A DNA stretch of 26,215 nt. It comes from HRBIN12 sp964447335 (GTDB lineage Bacteria > Actinomycetota > UBA4738 > HRBIN12). This document shows, one piece after another, positions 1 to 7,129 of the stretch. A program made the position numbers and the translations under genes. The stretch covers positions 1 to 26,215 of the forward strand of contig CAYUSA010000040.1 of assembly GCA_964447335.1 (NCBI GenBank), read 5' to 3'. Each line of letters starts with the position of its first letter. Position 1 is the first letter of the stretch. The notes beneath the pieces were generated by a model. The model was not told the DNA's origin and made no database searches. It was given only the letters and a program-made list of their open reading frames with translations.

Positions 1-60
1 GCTTCGTCCCTGTTGTGGGAGGTTCCGATGTCCGGCTTCAACGTGGGCACTACGCGCTAG
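1..60 (+). CDS. C-terminal tail of a gene entering from the left (unrecognised)
   Basis: Frame 1 is open from the first base to a TAG at 58-60 and gives 19 residues ending in SGFNVGTTR. The product cannot be recognised from so short a tail. Support comes from the arrangement: the minus-strand SIMPL gene stops at 57-59, so the two TAG stops share one CTAG palindrome. The same arrangement occurs at 7783-7786 between two convincing convergent genes. It remains possible that this open frame is chance. Confidence 0.4.
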   Translation, partial: ASSLLWEVPMSGFNVGTTR

Positions 61-779
61 AGCAGCTCCCAGGTGACGGTGACGCTCACCTGGGTCTCGA
101 GCGTCGGTGTCTCGATCGGCGGGACGCCCGCGCCCACGGCCTCCGCGTAGGCGTAGTCGCGGTACACGGCGGGGGGTGTCGGCGCCCCGGTCTCGACCAC
201 GTGGATCACGACACCGAGCTGCGCGCCGGTCGCGTCCGCGAGGGCCAGAGCCTTCGAGCGCGCATCGGCGACCGCGTCCGCGAGGGCACCCTCGACACCC
301 GCGCTCTCGTCGGACAGACCGAACGAGATGCCGCTCGACAGGTTCGCGCCGGCCTCGATCGCGGCGTCGATCACGCTGCCGATCGAGTCCATCGAGCGGA
401 TTGTCGCGTTCACCTGGTTCTCGGCCACGTAGCCAACGATGGTGACTCCCGCGTCGTCGTACTGCGGATACAGGTTGATCCACGCCGTCGCCACGTCGTC
501 GGCCGCAACCCCCGCGCGGCGGACCGCCTGGATCACGTCGTTCATCCGGTTCGCGTTGTCGCGCATCGCGGCCTCGGCCGTGAGCGCCTGGGTCCGGACG
601 CCGAGCGTGACCGTCGCCTCATCAGGCTCCGACCGGATCGTGGCCGTCCCCGAGACCGTCACGGTCCGCTCCAACGAGCCGGGCTCCGGCGAGGCGTCCT
701 GTGCGAGCGACGGAAGCGTGAGCGCCACTGCGACGCCGAGCGCCACCCCCGCAAGTCCCCACTTCGCGTTTCCTTTCAT
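57..779 (-). CDS. Secreted SIMPL-domain (DUF541) protein
   Basis: A 240-residue protein. The start is the ATG at 779, because GGAGG lies 9 bases upstream; the open frame continues further upstream but the extra part looks random and crosses the tRNA. Residues 1-27 form a signal peptide: MKGNAKW, a hydrophobic stretch GLAGVALGVAVALTL, then PSLA before QD as a plausible cleavage site. The mature part has the SIMPL/DUF541 pattern: ERTVTVSGTATIRSEPDEA near the start, the TAEAAMRDNANRMNDVIQAV helix, GYVAENQVNATIR, and ADARSKALALADATGAQLG. Family members (BP26, YggE) are periplasmic or extracytoplasmic oligomers with a poorly defined stress role. The gene is divergent from tRNA-Lys. Family assignment is strong; function is unknown. 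Confidence 0.88.
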   Translation of the reverse strand: MKGNAKWGLAGVALGVAVALTLPSLAQDASPEPGSLERTVTVSGTATIRSEPDEATVTLGVRTQALTAEAAMRDNANRMNDVIQAVRRAGVAADDVATAWINLYPQYDDAGVTIVGYVAENQVNATIRSMDSIGSVIDAAIEAGANLSSGISFGLSDESAGVEGALADAVADARSKALALADATGAQLGVVIHVVETGAPTPPAVYRDYAYAEAVGAGVPPIETPTLETQVSVTVTWELL

Positions 780-844
780 CGGGTTCCACCTCCAGGTAGG
801 GATCTGCGCCTTGGACGCCGCCCGTCCGCCGAGAGGTTCCCCCG

Positions 845-850
845 TACAAT
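845..850 (+). promoter_or_regulatory. -10 box of tRNA-Lys
   Basis: TACAAT at 845-850 matches the -10 consensus at five of six positions. The first base of tRNA-Lys is 857, seven bases after the box, which is where transcription should begin. No good -35 is visible at 16-18 bases. The tRNA would therefore have essentially no 5' leader. Confidence 0.5.
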
Positions 851-856
851 CCGGCG

Positions 857-931
857 GGGGCGGTAGCTCAGCCGGGTCAGAGCAGGGGGCTTTTAACCCT
901 CGTGTCGCGGGTTCGAATCCTGCCCGCCCCA
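857..931 (+). tRNA. tRNA-Lys (TTT)
   Basis: The cloverleaf folds completely. The acceptor stem is GGGGCGG (857-863) with CCGCCCC (924-930) and discriminator A931. The anticodon loop CTTTTAA gives anticodon TTT, on a G5 stem with one G-U pair. The T arm is GCGGG/TTCGAAT/CCTGC. CCA is not encoded. The MFS gene begins at 933, one base after the discriminator. Confidence 0.95.
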
Positions 932-932
932 C

Positions 933-2225
933 GTGACCGTGCGGGAAGAGCGTCGGGTTCGCCGGTTGCTCCGCAACCGGGACTTCCGGCTGCTCCTGAT
1001 CGCGCAGACGCTCACGATGTTCGGCGACGTCGCACTCGTGCTGGTGCTCGGGATCTGGGTGAAGGACCTCACGGGCTCGAACGGGGCGGCGGGCGCGGTG
1101 TTCCTGGTCTACTCGCTGCCGGCCATCGTCACGCCGCTCGCAGGTCCGCTCATCGACCGTTTCCCCCGGCGACTGATCATGATCGTCAACGACTTCGTGA
1201 CCATGGCGATCGCGCTCAGCCTCCTGTTCGTACGGGGTCGCGGCGACGCGTGGATCGTCTACGTGGTTGCGTTCGGCTACGGCGCCGTGCAGATCGTGTT
1301 CTTCGCAGCGCGCTCGGGGCTGCTCGTCTCGATGCTGCCCCAAGACCAGCTGCCCGAGGCCAACGGTCTCCTCGAGTCCCTCCGGCACGGCCTGCGCATC
1401 GTCGGCCCACTCGCGGGAGCGGCGCTGTTCGCGCTGTGGGGCGGCGGCGCCGTAGCGATCCTCGACGCCTCGATGTTCCTCGTGTCGGCGGCGGTGCTGT
1501 GGCTCATCCGTTCACCCGACCTCGACCGCTCGGCGGGCCACGGGTCGATGCGCGGAGAGCTCACGGCCGGTGTCCGGCACATCGTCCGGACGCTCGACCT
1601 CCGGCGCGTCGTCTTCTACACGGCAGCCGTGCTGATCGTGCTCGGCATCGTCGAGGTCGCCGTGTTCGCCCTCATCGACGAGGGGCTGGGTCGACCGCCC
1701 GAGTTCCTCGGCGTTCTCTCGACCGTGGAGGGCGTGGGGGCGATCGGCGGCGGGCTCGTCGCGGCGGTCGTGATCGCGCGGCTCGGCGAGGTGCGGATGG
1801 CGGCCGTCGCGCTGGTCGGGTTCGGTCTCGCGGTGGGACTGGACGCGACCGCGACGCTGCCCATCGTCCTGCCCGCGAGTGTCGCCGCGGGCGTCTTCGT
1901 CGCCTTCTACTTCGTCGCCTACCAGACGCTGCTTCAACGGCGGACGCCGGTCGAGCTCCAGGGTCGAGTGTTCACCGCTTCCGAGGCCATCACGACCCTG
2001 CCGTACTCGCTGTCGATCGGCCTCGGCGCGATCTTGATCGACATCGTCGACTTCCGACTGCTGTACTTGGCCACCGCGGTCGCGTGCGCCATCGGCGGGG
2101 GGCTCCTGTACCGGGTGAGCGCCGAGCACGTTCCCGGGGCGCGGACGCTCGAGCCGATCCCCGTCCTGGTCGAGCTGCCGCAGATCGATCCGGGCCCGCC
2201 GCCCGGCTCGCCGCACGATCTCTGA
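933..2225 (+). CDS. Major facilitator superfamily (MFS) transporter
   Basis: A 430-residue integral membrane protein with about twelve hydrophobic segments, the usual MFS length. Recognisable elements are FRLLLIAQTLTMFGDVALVL (TM1), the loop-2/3 motif GPLIDRFPRRLIM, RSGLLVSMLPQDQLPEANGLL (TM4-5), and the second-half RRTPVELQGRVFTASEAI. These features resemble the drug and enterobactin exporter branch (MFS_3, EntS or Mef-like). The substrate cannot be read from sequence. The GTG at 933 is one base after the tRNA-Lys discriminator, so no ribosome-binding site can precede it outside the tRNA. Either translation is leaderless after tRNA processing, or a downstream start is used, for example the TTG at about 966 preceded by GGGAAGAG. 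Confidence 0.85.
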   Translation: MTVREERRVRRLLRNRDFRLLLIAQTLTMFGDVALVLVLGIWVKDLTGSNGAAGAVFLVYSLPAIVTPLAGPLIDRFPRRLIMIVNDFVTMAIALSLLFVRGRGDAWIVYVVAFGYGAVQIVFFAARSGLLVSMLPQDQLPEANGLLESLRHGLRIVGPLAGAALFALWGGGAVAILDASMFLVSAAVLWLIRSPDLDRSAGHGSMRGELTAGVRHIVRTLDLRRVVFYTAAVLIVLGIVEVAVFALIDEGLGRPPEFLGVLSTVEGVGAIGGGLVAAVVIARLGEVRMAAVALVGFGLAVGLDATATLPIVLPASVAAGVFVAFYFVAYQTLLQRRTPVELQGRVFTASEAITTLPYSLSIGLGAILIDIVDFRLLYLATAVACAIGGGLLYRVSAEHVPGARTLEPIPVLVELPQIDPGPPPGSPHDL

Positions 2226-2258
2226 GCCCGCTCGAACGCCTGTGTCGGTGCCCCCGGG

Positions 2259-2264
2259 TACCGT
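2259..2264 (+). promoter_or_regulatory. -10 box for leaderless DUF192 transcript
   Basis: TACCGT at 2259-2264 ends 7 bases before the GTG at 2272, so the predicted first transcribed base falls at the start codon. No Shine-Dalgarno sequence is visible. This is one of six similar TANNNT-to-start arrangements in the window. Confidence 0.4.
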
Positions 2265-2271
2265 CCACGCG

Positions 2272-2607
2272 GTGCGACGGCAGCTGCTCGTGACGGAGCG
2301 GACGGGGGTCCGCCTCGAGGCCGAGGTCCCCGAGACCCATCGTGAGCGGGCCCGAGGGCTCCTCGGGCGCGACGGGCTGGGTCCCGGAAACGCGATGCTG
2401 CTCGAGCGAGCGCGCACGGTCCACACGGTCGGGATGCGCTTCCCACTCCTCGTCGCGTTCCTCGGCGCCGAGCTGACCGTGCTCGAGGTGGTGCGTGTGC
2501 CTCCCGGACGTGTCCTGCTCCCGCGAGCGCGCTGCCGCCACGTGCTCGAGTGCGGCATCCATCACGACCTGCGCGAGGGCGACCGCATCCTGCCGACCCA
2601 AGGGTGA
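2272..2607 (+). CDS. DUF192 family protein
   Basis: A 111-residue protein covering the whole DUF192 domain: RARGLLGRDGL, the AMLLERARTVHTVGMRFPL core (the family's typical M..T..VHT.GM.FPL pattern), VAFLGAELTVLEVVRVPPGR and the C-terminal RCRHVLECG. I chose the GTG at 2272 because the family begins at this strand and a -10 box sits 7 bases upstream. An in-frame GTG at 2242 would add ten residues without homology. No signal peptide is visible. The function of DUF192 is not established. The gene follows the MFS gene by 46 bases and probably has its own promoter. Confidence 0.82.
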   Translation: MRRQLLVTERTGVRLEAEVPETHRERARGLLGRDGLGPGNAMLLERARTVHTVGMRFPLLVAFLGAELTVLEVVRVPPGRVLLPRARCRHVLECGIHHDLREGDRILPTQG

Positions 2608-2682
2608 TGCACGGTCCGGTGGATCGGCTCGAGCGCCCCTCGCCCGGGTGCCGAGCCGCGGCGCGGGGCGGGACGGGGCGGC

Positions 2683-2688
2683 TATACT
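2683..2688 (+). promoter_or_regulatory. -10 box of the tRNA-Glu/Asp/Phe cluster
   Basis: TATACT (2683-2688) is a strong -10 hexamer in an otherwise almost pure G+C stretch (about 2640-2735). It lies about 46 bases upstream of tRNA-Glu, leaving a leader of roughly 40 bases. No clear -35 is seen. Confidence 0.6.
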
Positions 2689-2734
2689 TCCGCGGCTGCC
2701 CCCGGGCGAGGGGCGGGGGCGACCGGTTCGCCTG

Positions 2735-2807
2735 GCCCCCATCGTCTAGCGGCCTAGGATTTCGCCCTTTCAAGGCGGCGACACGGGTTCGAATCCCGTT
2801 GGGGGCA
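2735..2807 (+). tRNA. tRNA-Glu (TTC)
   Basis: Acceptor stem GCCCCCA (2735-2741) pairs with TGGGGGC (2800-2806), discriminator A2807. The anticodon loop CTTTCAA gives TTC on a TCGCC/GGCGG stem. The T arm ACGGG/TTCGAAT/CCCGT is canonical. CCA is not encoded. This is the first of three tRNAs in tandem. Confidence 0.96.
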
Positions 2808-2829
2808 CGGACAACCGAATACCGAACAC

Positions 2830-2907
2830 GCGGCTGTGGAGGAGTCCGGAGTCCTCATCGCCCTGTCAAGGCGAAGATCGCGGGATCGAAGCCCGTCAGC
2901 CGCGCCA
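2830..2907 (+). tRNA. tRNA-Asp (GTC) with atypical T-loop, CCA encoded
   Basis: Acceptor stem GCGGCTG (2830-2836) pairs with CAGCCGC (2897-2903), discriminator G2904, then CCA at 2905-2907. The D stem is GAGG/CCTC. The anticodon loop CTGTCAA gives GTC on a TCGCC/GGCGA stem. The T stem is GCGGG/CCCGT, but the T-loop (2885-2891) reads ATCGAAG instead of TTCGAAT, so the nearly invariant T54 is A and position 60 is G. All stems pair, so it is probably functional. It sits between tRNA-Glu and tRNA-Phe, an order familiar from actinobacterial genomes, and it alone of the four tRNAs here encodes CCA. Confidence 0.9.
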
Positions 2908-2913
2908 AGGCCA

Positions 2914-2986
2914 GGCCAGGTAGCTCAGATGGCAGAGCACGCGGCTGAAAACCGCGGTGTCGGCAGTTCGATTCTGCCCCTGGCCA
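2914..2986 (+). tRNA. tRNA-Phe (GAA)
   Basis: Acceptor stem GGCCAGG (2914-2920) pairs with CCTGGCC (2979-2985), discriminator A2986. The D stem is GCTC/GAGC. The anticodon loop CTGAAAA gives GAA on a CGCGG/CCGCG stem. The T arm is GGCAG/TTCGATT/CTGCC. It begins only six bases after the CCA of tRNA-Asp, so the cluster is surely cotranscribed. Confidence 0.96.
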
Positions 2987-3015
2987 CCCGTTCGGCGATC
3001 GCCACCGCACCCTGG

Positions 3016-3031
3016 CGCCCGCTCTCGGGCG
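3016..3031. terminator. Hairpin between tRNA-Phe and the convergent gene
   Basis: CGCCCG-CTCT-CGGGCG forms a perfect 6-bp stem with a 4-base loop, 29 bases after tRNA-Phe and 6 bases beyond the stop of the convergent 267-aa gene. There is no T tract, so intrinsic termination is uncertain. Position between two convergent units is the main support. The 10-bp palindrome GGCGATCGCC at 2994-3003 lies just before it. Confidence 0.4.
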
Positions 3032-3037
3032 ATGGCG

Positions 3038-3841
3038 TCAGTTCATGCTCTCGTGGCCGCGGATCTCGGCCCAGCGCGAGATGACGGACTGGTAGAGCTC
3101 GGCCGAGCGCGGGAGCTCCCCCGCCGATAGCGCCTTCACGGCGTTGCGCACGTCCCTCGCGCTCCGGTCGTCGTCGAGCTCGTCCCACGTCATGAAGTCG
3201 CACAGGCCGTCGTAGTCGAGCTCGAGGAGCGAGCCCGGGTCGAACGCGGTGAGCCACCGATGGAGATCCACGATCATGTCGGCCACCGGCCCGAGGTCGG
3301 AGCGCCGGAGCGCCGGGACGGCCTCCTCGACCCGCCGGATGGCCTTACGCACCGTCGTGAGGTAGGAGAGGCGGTGCCGTCCGTCGCGCTCGACGATCCG
3401 TCGCTCCTCGTCGTCGAAGAGCACGAACCAGCGCGCCGGCACGTGCCAGGGGCTCTGCATCACGCACGCGACATGACTCGGGTTCCGCCGGCGGAGCCGC
3501 CCCAGCTCCTTCGCGGCACGCTTCGCGTCCTCACGCGGGACGAAGCGCTCGCTCCCCTCGAACGGTTTCGCCTCACGGAACGCGAGGAGTCCCGCGAGCA
3601 CACGCAGGCGGGTCCGGAGCGGGCAGAGGTAGTAGGTACCGTCCACGAGCTTCACGCGCGCGCCCTCCCCCGACGCCGGGACGAGGAACCCCGTACGCGC
3701 GCGGAAGACGCGTTGCCGGTAGACGGGCCGCGGCGGCCGCACCATGCCACCACGAAGGATGTAGCGCTCCCACTGCGCCTGCTCCTCGGCCGGGAAGGCC
3801 TCGAGCGGCTGGAACACGCGGAGCTCCGCGGACGGGACCAT
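3038..3841 (-). CDS. Conserved-looking protein of unknown function, 267 aa
   Basis: I do not recognise this protein. The ATG at 3841 is chosen because a TACACT -10 hexamer ends 8 bases upstream; the upstream open frame overlaps the divergent E1 alpha gene and looks random. It is soluble, basic in the first half and acidic near the end, with no signal peptide or membrane segment. Visible stretches are RVFQPLEAFPAEEQAQWERY, RPVYRQRVFRARTGFLV, GTYYLCPLRTRLRVLAGLLAF, PSHVACVMQSPWHVPARWFVLFDD (residues about 125-148, the most family-like part), RRVEEAVPALRRSDLGPVADMI and DYDGLCDFMTWDELDDD. It converges on the tRNA cluster and is divergent from the dehydrogenase operon. Codon use looks native and the frame is clean, so it is very probably a real gene. 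Confidence 0.75.
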   Translation of the reverse strand: MVPSAELRVFQPLEAFPAEEQAQWERYILRGGMVRPPRPVYRQRVFRARTGFLVPASGEGARVKLVDGTYYLCPLRTRLRVLAGLLAFREAKPFEGSERFVPREDAKRAAKELGRLRRRNPSHVACVMQSPWHVPARWFVLFDDEERRIVERDGRHRLSYLTTVRKAIRRVEEAVPALRRSDLGPVADMIVDLHRWLTAFDPGSLLELDYDGLCDFMTWDELDDDRSARDVRNAVKALSAGELPRSAELYQSVISRWAEIRGHESMN

Positions 3842-3849
3842 GGCGCCGG

Positions 3850-3861
3850 AGTGTATATGCT
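3850..3861. promoter_or_regulatory. Bidirectional promoter of E1 alpha and the 267-aa gene
   Basis: The two divergent ATGs (3841 on minus, 3888 on plus) are only 46 bases apart. The only AT-rich patch between them is AGTGTATATGCT. On the minus strand it contains TACACT (3850-3855), 8 bases from the ATG, so that transcript should be leaderless. On the plus strand it contains TATATG or TATGCT (3854-3861), giving a leader of about 20 bases for E1 alpha. The two -10 elements overlap, so simultaneous firing should be mutually exclusive (inference). Confidence 0.45.
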
Positions 3862-3887
3862 CTCGCCGACCTCGCTCCAGCCATCGT

Positions 3888-4955
3888 ATGCCGACGCGCG
3901 ATCCCGCCTTCGACGACGCTCCGATGCTCCAGCTGGTGGCCCCCGACGGGACCCCGGTCGGGGACACCGAGGTCGGCCTGTCCGACGAGGACCTCCGGGC
4001 GCTGCTGCGACTGATGATCCTCGCGCGGCGCCTGGACCGCGAGTGCATGGCCCTCCAGCGTCAGGGTGAGCTCACCGTCTACCCGCCCTTCGAGGGTCAG
4101 GAGGCGGCGCAGGTCGGCAGCGCCTTCGCCCTCGCGGCGGGCGACATGGCGTTCCCCTCGTTCCGTGAGCTCGCTGCGGCGTTCGTGCGGGGCGTCGACG
4201 TCGTCGAGTACCTGCAGTACCACCGCGGCACCTGGCACGGCGGTCCGTACGATCCGCTCGCGAGCGGGTTCGCGCCGATCTGCGTTCCCGTCGCGACCCA
4301 GATCGTGCACGCCGTCGGATGGGCGCTCGGCGCGAAGCTCGACGGGAAGGCGGCGTGCTCCATCGCCTACTTCGGCGACGGCTCAGCTTCTGAGGGCGAC
4401 TTCCACGAGGGCGCGAACCTCGCGGCCGTGTTCGCGGTGCCCGCGATCCTGTTCTGCCAGAACAACGGCTGGGCCATCTCGGTCCCGGCGACGGAGCAGT
4501 ACGTGGCGCCGATCGCGGCTCGCGCCGCCGGGTACGGCATTCCGGGCGTCCGCGTGGACGGCAACGACGTCCTCGCGGTGTACCGCGCCACCAAGGAGGC
4601 CGCGGACCGGGCTCGGGGCGGCGGCGGCCCCACGCTCATCGAGGCGATGACCTACAGGGTCGGCCCCCACTCGACGGCCGACGACGCCACGAGGTACCGC
4701 AGCGACGAGGAGGTCGCGCGCTACCGAGCTTTCGACCCGATCGAGCGGTACCGCCGGTTCCTCGGCTCGACGGGTGTCGCCGACGACGCGTTCGTCGCCG
4801 CGTGCGAGTCCGAGGCCGAGCGCTGGGTCGGCGGCGTCCGCGCGGAGCTGACCGCCCTCGACGCTCCGCCGGCCACCGAGGTCTTCGATCACGTCTTCAG
4901 CGATCCGCCCGCCAACCTCGGGCGGCAGCGCCGGGAGGCGCTCGGCGATGCCTGA
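3888..4955 (+). CDS. pdhA: 2-oxoacid (pyruvate or branched-chain) dehydrogenase E1 component, alpha subunit
   Basis: A 355-residue thiamin-diphosphate-binding alpha subunit of a 2-oxoacid dehydrogenase complex, which decarboxylates a 2-oxoacid and reductively acylates E2 lipoyl groups. The TPP motif is GDGSASEGDFHEG (163-175) closing with CQNNGWAIS (190-198). Other family elements are YPPFEGQEAAQVGSA (65-79), the histidine-bearing YHRGTWHGG (111-119) and the phosphorylation-loop-like TYRVGPHSTADDATRYR. The length is normal. The ATG at 3888 is used; an upstream ATG at 3840 in the same frame would overlap the divergent gene. The stop overlaps the E1 beta start by 8 bases (4948-4955). Pyruvate and branched-chain enzymes cannot be told apart here, so the symbol is provisional. 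Confidence 0.9.
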   Translation: MPTRDPAFDDAPMLQLVAPDGTPVGDTEVGLSDEDLRALLRLMILARRLDRECMALQRQGELTVYPPFEGQEAAQVGSAFALAAGDMAFPSFRELAAAFVRGVDVVEYLQYHRGTWHGGPYDPLASGFAPICVPVATQIVHAVGWALGAKLDGKAACSIAYFGDGSASEGDFHEGANLAAVFAVPAILFCQNNGWAISVPATEQYVAPIAARAAGYGIPGVRVDGNDVLAVYRATKEAADRARGGGGPTLIEAMTYRVGPHSTADDATRYRSDEEVARYRAFDPIERYRRFLGSTGVADDAFVAACESEAERWVGGVRAELTALDAPPATEVFDHVFSDPPANLGRQRREALGDA

Positions 4956-5922
4956 GGTCACGATGGTCGCCGCGCTGAACTCGGCCCTGCGCGACGCGCT
5001 CGCCGAGGACCCCCGCGTGCTCGTGTTCGGCGAGGACGTCGGCGAGCTCGGCGGCGTCTTCCGTGTGACCGAGGGGCTCCAGCGCGAGTTCGGGCGGGAG
5101 CGCGTCTTCAACACACCGATCGCCGAGGCCGGCATCGCCGGTATGTGCGTCGGGCTCGCGATGGCCGGGTGGCGGCCCGTCGCGGAGCTGCAGTTCGACG
5201 GGTTCTCTTATCCCGCGCTCGACCAGATCATCAGCCACGTCGCGAAGTACCGCGAGCGGACGCGAGGCCGCGTGCCGATGCCCGTGACGATCCGGATCCC
5301 GTCGTTCGGCGGCATCAAGGGCAAGGAGCATCACGGCGAGAGCCCCGAGACCTACTACGTCCATACCGCGGGGCTGAAGGTCGTCGCGCCCTCGACGCCG
5401 CTCGACGCGTACCGGCTCCTTCGCCTCGCGATCGCGGACCCCGATCCGGTCATCGTCCTCGAGCCGAAGAGCCGGTACTGGTCGAAGGAGGACGGCGACC
5501 TCACCCGCGAGGGCCCGGGGATCGGGGACGCCCGCGTGCTCCGCGAGGGATCGGCGTGCGCGATCGTGACGTACGCCGCGATGGTCGCCCGGTGCCTCGA
5601 GGCCGCCGCCGCGCTCGCGGCCGATGGCATCGAGTGCTCGGTGCTGGATCTGCGCTCGCTCTCGCCGCTCGACGTCGAGACACTCGGGGAGGCGGTGCGC
5701 TCGACCGGTCGCGCCGTCGTCGTCCACGAGGCACCCCTCACGCTCGGGATGGGCGCCGAGGTCGTCGCGCGGATCGTCGAGGAGGCCTTCGACCACCTCG
5801 AGGCGCCGGTGAAGCGGGTCACCGGATGGGACGTCCCGTACCCACCGGCCTCGCTAGAGCGGACCTACCTGCCGAGCGTCGAGCGGATCGCCGCGGCCGT
5901 GCGAGAGGTCGTCGCGTACTGA
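4948..5922 (+). CDS. pdhB: 2-oxoacid dehydrogenase E1 component, beta subunit
   Basis: A 324-residue transketolase-like beta subunit, full family length. Motifs are VLVFGEDVGELGGVFRVTEG (28-47), the TPP-contacting VFNTPIAEAGIAGMCVGLAM, ELQFDGFSYPALDQI, the loop GGIKGKEHHGESPE and the C-terminal transketolase-C segment VVVHEAPLTLGMGAEV. It pairs with the alpha subunit as an alpha2-beta2 E1. Its ATG lies inside the last codons of the alpha gene and its TGA overlaps the E2 ATG by one base (TGATG at 5920-5924), so translation of all three genes is coupled. Confidence 0.92.
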   Translation: MPEVTMVAALNSALRDALAEDPRVLVFGEDVGELGGVFRVTEGLQREFGRERVFNTPIAEAGIAGMCVGLAMAGWRPVAELQFDGFSYPALDQIISHVAKYRERTRGRVPMPVTIRIPSFGGIKGKEHHGESPETYYVHTAGLKVVAPSTPLDAYRLLRLAIADPDPVIVLEPKSRYWSKEDGDLTREGPGIGDARVLREGSACAIVTYAAMVARCLEAAAALAADGIECSVLDLRSLSPLDVETLGEAVRSTGRAVVVHEAPLTLGMGAEVVARIVEEAFDHLEAPVKRVTGWDVPYPPASLERTYLPSVERIAAAVREVVAY

Positions 5923-7106
5923 TGGCCGAGCGCGTCTTCAACCTGCCGGACCTCGGCGAGGGGCTCGAGGAGGCTGAGATCTCGGCCTGGCTCGTCGCCG
6001 AGGGGCAGGAGGTGGAGCTGAACCAGCCGCTCGTCGAGGTCGAGACCGCCAAGGCGGTGGTCGAGATCCCCTCCCCCTTCGCGGGGCGTGTCGTGCGCCT
6101 GCACGCTGAGGTGGGGGCGGTGGTCGCGGTGGGGTCGGCGCTCGTGACGGTCGAGGTGGCTGAGGCGGAGGGGTCGCCGCCGCCGGCTCCGCCGGGGGGG
6201 ACGGTCGCGGGGGCGGCCGTGCTCGAGACGGCTCCTCGGGCGACCGGAGCCCCCGCCGGCTCCGGAGGCGGCTCCGGTACCGCGGCCACGCCGGCCGTCC
6301 GGAAGTTGGCCAAGGACCTCGGCGTGGACCTCTCGACCGCGCTCGGCACGGGACCGGGCGGACGGATCTCTCGTGCCGACGTGGAGCTTGCCGCGGGCTC
6401 CGGGGCTTCGGGTTCCTTCCAGACCGAGGCGGAGGTGGAGGTTCTTCCGATCTCGATGGTGCGGCGGACGATCGCGGAGAACCTGTCGCGGGTGGTTCGG
6501 GAGGTGCCGCAGGTCACGACGTGGCGGACGGTGGACTGCTCGGCGCTCGAGACGTTCAGGAGCGAGCTCGGGGTCTCGCCACTGCCGATCGTGGTCCGGG
6601 CACTCGCGGAGGTGTGCAGGTGGCACCCGTGGCTGAACGGGTCGTACCTGCAGGAGCGTGGCGAGATCCATCTGCATCGCAAGGTGCACGTGTCGATCGC
6701 GACCGACACGGAGCGCGGGCTCGTGGTGCCGGTGGTCCGGGACGTGGGTGCGCTCGGGATCTCGGCGGTCGCGGCGGAGATCGCGCGGCTCGCCCGGGCG
6801 GCGCGAGAGGGTGCGCTCGCTCCCGCCGACATGGCGGGCGGAACGATCACCGTGACGAACACGGGATCGTACGGCTCGGAGGGCGGGACGCCGATCTTGA
6901 ACCCGCCGCAAGGGACCATCATCGCGCTCGGCGTGATCGAGCCGAGGGCGCTCGTCGTGGACGGCCGGGTCGAGGCCCGACCGGCGTGCACGATGAGCCT
7001 GACCTTCGACCACCGGCTCCTCGACGGCGCGACGGCCGGCCGAGCGTTCGGCGACCTGGTCGGGCTGCTCGAGGACGCCGAGCGGCTAACGGCGCTGCCG
7101 CGCTGA
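5922..7106 (+). CDS. pdhC: 2-oxoacid dehydrogenase E2 component (dihydrolipoyl acyltransferase)
   Basis: A 394-residue E2 core protein. Residues 3-79 are a single lipoyl domain with the lipoylated Lys44 in VEVETAKAVVEI. A Pro/Ala/Gly-rich linker follows (80-121). A peripheral-subunit-binding domain spans about 122-157 (ATPAVRKLAKDLGVDL, GPGGRISRADV). The catalytic acyltransferase domain fills the rest, with FDHRLLDG (His364, Asp368) as active site and NTGSYGSEGGTPILNPPQ typical of the core. The ATG at 5922 overlaps the E1 beta stop. The open frame upstream of it is a shadow of E1 beta. No E3 (dihydrolipoamide dehydrogenase) gene is in the window, so E3 must come from elsewhere. Confidence 0.92.
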   Translation: MAERVFNLPDLGEGLEEAEISAWLVAEGQEVELNQPLVEVETAKAVVEIPSPFAGRVVRLHAEVGAVVAVGSALVTVEVAEAEGSPPPAPPGGTVAGAAVLETAPRATGAPAGSGGGSGTAATPAVRKLAKDLGVDLSTALGTGPGGRISRADVELAAGSGASGSFQTEAEVEVLPISMVRRTIAENLSRVVREVPQVTTWRTVDCSALETFRSELGVSPLPIVVRALAEVCRWHPWLNGSYLQERGEIHLHRKVHVSIATDTERGLVVPVVRDVGALGISAVAAEIARLARAAREGALAPADMAGGTITVTNTGSYGSEGGTPILNPPQGTIIALGVIEPRALVVDGRVEARPACTMSLTFDHRLLDGATAGRAFGDLVGLLEDAERLTALPR

Positions 7107-7115
7107 GGGGTCCGG

Positions 7116-7121
7116 TAGGCT
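7116..7121 (+). promoter_or_regulatory. -10 box, leaderless type, for the 69-aa gene
   Basis: TAGGCT (7116-7121) ends 8 bases before the ATG at 7130, placing the predicted transcription start on the start codon. No Shine-Dalgarno sequence is visible, and the box lies just after the E2 stop at 7106. No convincing -35 is seen. Confidence 0.45.
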
Positions 7122-7129
7122 ACGGGCCC

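Noticed and set aside
15..866. Plus-strand frames across the SIMPL gene
   Set aside because: Antisense shadow. The minus strand has signal peptide, ribosome-binding site and family pattern.
1512..2773. Long minus-strand frames opposite the MFS and DUF192 genes
   Set aside because: Low-complexity Arg/Ser/Pro translations; the plus strand encodes recognisable transmembrane and DUF192 sequences.
2994..3003. GGCGATCGCC palindrome, containing the cyanobacterial HIP1 core GCGATCGC
   Set aside because: A single copy is expected by chance in GC-rich DNA, and nothing else suggests a cyanobacterium.
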